From Collinsella aerofaciens (GTDB taxonomy: Bacteria > Actinomycetota > Coriobacteriia > Coriobacteriales > Coriobacteriaceae), in assembly GCA_021641225.1 (NCBI GenBank), contig JAJWXI010000117.1:1-5546 (forward strand): a stretch of 5,546 nucleotides of DNA, read 5' to 3'. The notes under the pieces are model-generated. The model had not been told where the DNA came from, made no database searches, and worked only from the letters and a program-made list of their open reading frames with translations. Numbering within the stretch: position 1 is the first letter of the stretch; the number at the start of each line of letters is the position of its first letter. Position numbers and translations under genes: made by a program. Below, one piece after another: positions 4,541 through 5,546 of the stretch.

Positions 4541-5546
4541 ATGGCTCAAGATAAATTCGATGTGGGTGGCATGACATGCGCCGCCTGTCAGGCGCACGTG
4601 GACCGTGCCGTGAGCAAGCTCGACGGCGTCCAAAGCGTCGCGGTCAACCTGCTCGCCGGTTCCATGATGGTCGACTACGACCCCACGCAGGTCTCCCCCG
4701 ACGATATCTGCACCGCCGTCGACCGCGCGGGCTACTCGGCCTCGCCCGTCGATGTGGGCACCGGTGCCGCCGGCTCAAACGGCAGTGCGCAAGCCAGGTC
4801 CGGCGCCGCCCATATGGAGTCGCCTACCAAAAAGCTGGAGGCCGCCGCCTCCGCCATGCGCACCCGCCTCATCGTCTCGATCGTATTCCTCATCCCACTG
4901 TTCTACATAGGCATGGGGCACATGCTTGGCTGGCCGCTACCCGGCATTTTCACCGACCATACCCACAGCATGACGCTCGCGCTCACCGAGCTCGTCCTGC
5001 TCATCCCCATCGTCTACGTCAACGACGCGTACTTTATCAACGGCTTTAAGTCGCTCGTGCACGGCGCGCCCACCATGGACGCGCTCATCGCAGTCGGAGC
5101 CACTGCATCCATTGCCTGGTCGTTCTACGCCATGTTTATCATGGCCGACCAGCTGGCCGCCGGGCAGGTGCACGAGGCCATGATGACGGGCATGGACAAC
5201 CTGTATTTTGAGAGCGCCGGCACGATTCTGTCGCTCGTCACCGTGGGCAAGTACCTCGAGACGCGCAGCAAGTCCAAGACCGGCGGTGCGATCGAGGCGC
5301 TGATCGACCTGGCGCCCAAGACCGCGACCGTCGTGGCCGAGGACGGTACCGAGACCACCGTCGACGTCGATGCCATCCTGCCCGGCCAGGTACTGCGCGT
5401 GCGCCCCGGCGAGTCCATCCCCGTCGATGGCGTGGTGCTCGAGGGTGCCTCGGCCGTGGACGAAAGCGCGCTTACCGGCGAGTCCATCCCCGTGGAAAAG
5501 ACTGCCGGCGACACCGTCAACGCCGCCACAGTCAACCGCACAGGAT
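4541..5546 (+). CDS. copA: Copper-exporting P1B-type ATPase, N-terminal part (runs off the right edge)
   Basis: 335 complete codons from an ATG 5 nt behind AAAGGAG (4529-4535). P1B ATPases pump metal ions out across the cytoplasmic membrane using ATP. Seen: a heavy-metal-associated domain (about 5-70) with GMTCAAC at 10-16, whose two cysteines bind Cu(I); a Gly/Ala/Ser-rich linker (73-95); hydrophobic helices near 108-126, 144-161, 178-201 and 219-240; and the actuator domain with TGES at 312-315, the dephosphorylation loop. The CPC metal site, DKTG phosphorylation site and nucleotide domain would lie beyond the window. The single Cys-x-x-Cys domain and the CsoR-like operator point to Cu(I) rather than Zn or Cd, though silver is also a usual substrate. 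The family is certain; metal choice is likely but not proven here. Confidence 0.92.
   Translation, partial: MAQDKFDVGGMTCAACQAHVDRAVSKLDGVQSVAVNLLAGSMMVDYDPTQVSPDDICTAVDRAGYSASPVDVGTGAAGSNGSAQARSGAAHMESPTKKLEAAASAMRTRLIVSIVFLIPLFYIGMGHMLGWPLPGIFTDHTHSMTLALTELVLLIPIVYVNDAYFINGFKSLVHGAPTMDALIAVGATASIAWSFYAMFIMADQLAAGQVHEAMMTGMDNLYFESAGTILSLVTVGKYLETRSKSKTGGAIEALIDLAPKTATVVAEDGTETTVDVDAILPGQVLRVRPGESIPVDGVVLEGASAVDESALTGESIPVEKTAGDTVNAATVNRTG

Noticed and set aside
4576..5049. Plus-strand open frame of 157 codons inside copA
   Set aside because: It is a different frame of the ATPase coding region and encodes an Arg-rich, low-complexity product typical of a shadow frame.
5406..5493. 19-bp direct repeat within copA (5406-5424 and 5475-5493)
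   Set aside because: Both copies are in frame and encode GESIPV twice, in the conserved PGE-x-IPVDG and TGES-x-PV-x-K motifs of the actuator domain. Shared protein sequence and codon bias explain it.

Overview
The window looks like chromosomal DNA from a high-GC Gram-positive bacterium of the Coriobacteriia, most probably Collinsella or a close relative. This is inferred from GC-rich, strongly codon-biased genes, strong AGGAGG-type ribosome binding sites, AT-richer gaps, and a membrane kinase fused to a DUF6273-like domain, a combination I associate with Coriobacteriia. No rRNA or marker gene is present to confirm the genus.

Layout, left to right. (1) Positions 1-330, minus strand: the N-terminal 110 codons of a DEAD-box RNA helicase. 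(2) 331-829: a divergent intergenic region with one 59-bp dyad repeat (593-651) and a consensus -10 box (717-722) reading right. (3) 830-1792: a 320-residue protein with an unrecognised helical N-terminal region and a C-terminal FHA (phosphothreonine-binding) domain. (4) 1793-1963: a terminator-like hairpin that has a second, competing fold, then a perfect 19-bp inverted repeat just before the next gene. (5) 1964-4048: a 694-residue Hanks-type protein kinase with a single membrane segment and a DUF6273-like, probably extracytoplasmic, C-terminal domain. (6) 4049-4540: a 492-bp gap with a small hairpin, four tandem copies of the same 59-bp dyad at an 80-81 bp period, and a copper-type operator/promoter. 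(7) 4541-5546: the N-terminal 335 codons of a CopA-like copper-exporting P1B-type ATPase, running off the end.

How the genes may work together. The kinase and the FHA protein form a plausible signalling pair: the kinase senses something outside through its C-terminal domain and phosphorylates threonines inside, and the FHA protein reads the mark. They are adjacent and co-oriented but separated by a terminator-like element, so they may be separate transcription units. The helicase and the copper ATPase look like ordinary, unrelated neighbours; the ATPase carries its own CsoR-like operator.

The most unusual content is non-coding. Five copies of a 17-25-17 bp dyad occur, one alone and four in a periodic array. 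Their arm substitutions fall almost entirely on the side that preserves G-U pairing in RNA of one strand, and their loops fall into two subfamilies that alternate in the array. The 19-bp inverted repeat before the kinase has a different sequence but the same 42-bp arm spacing.
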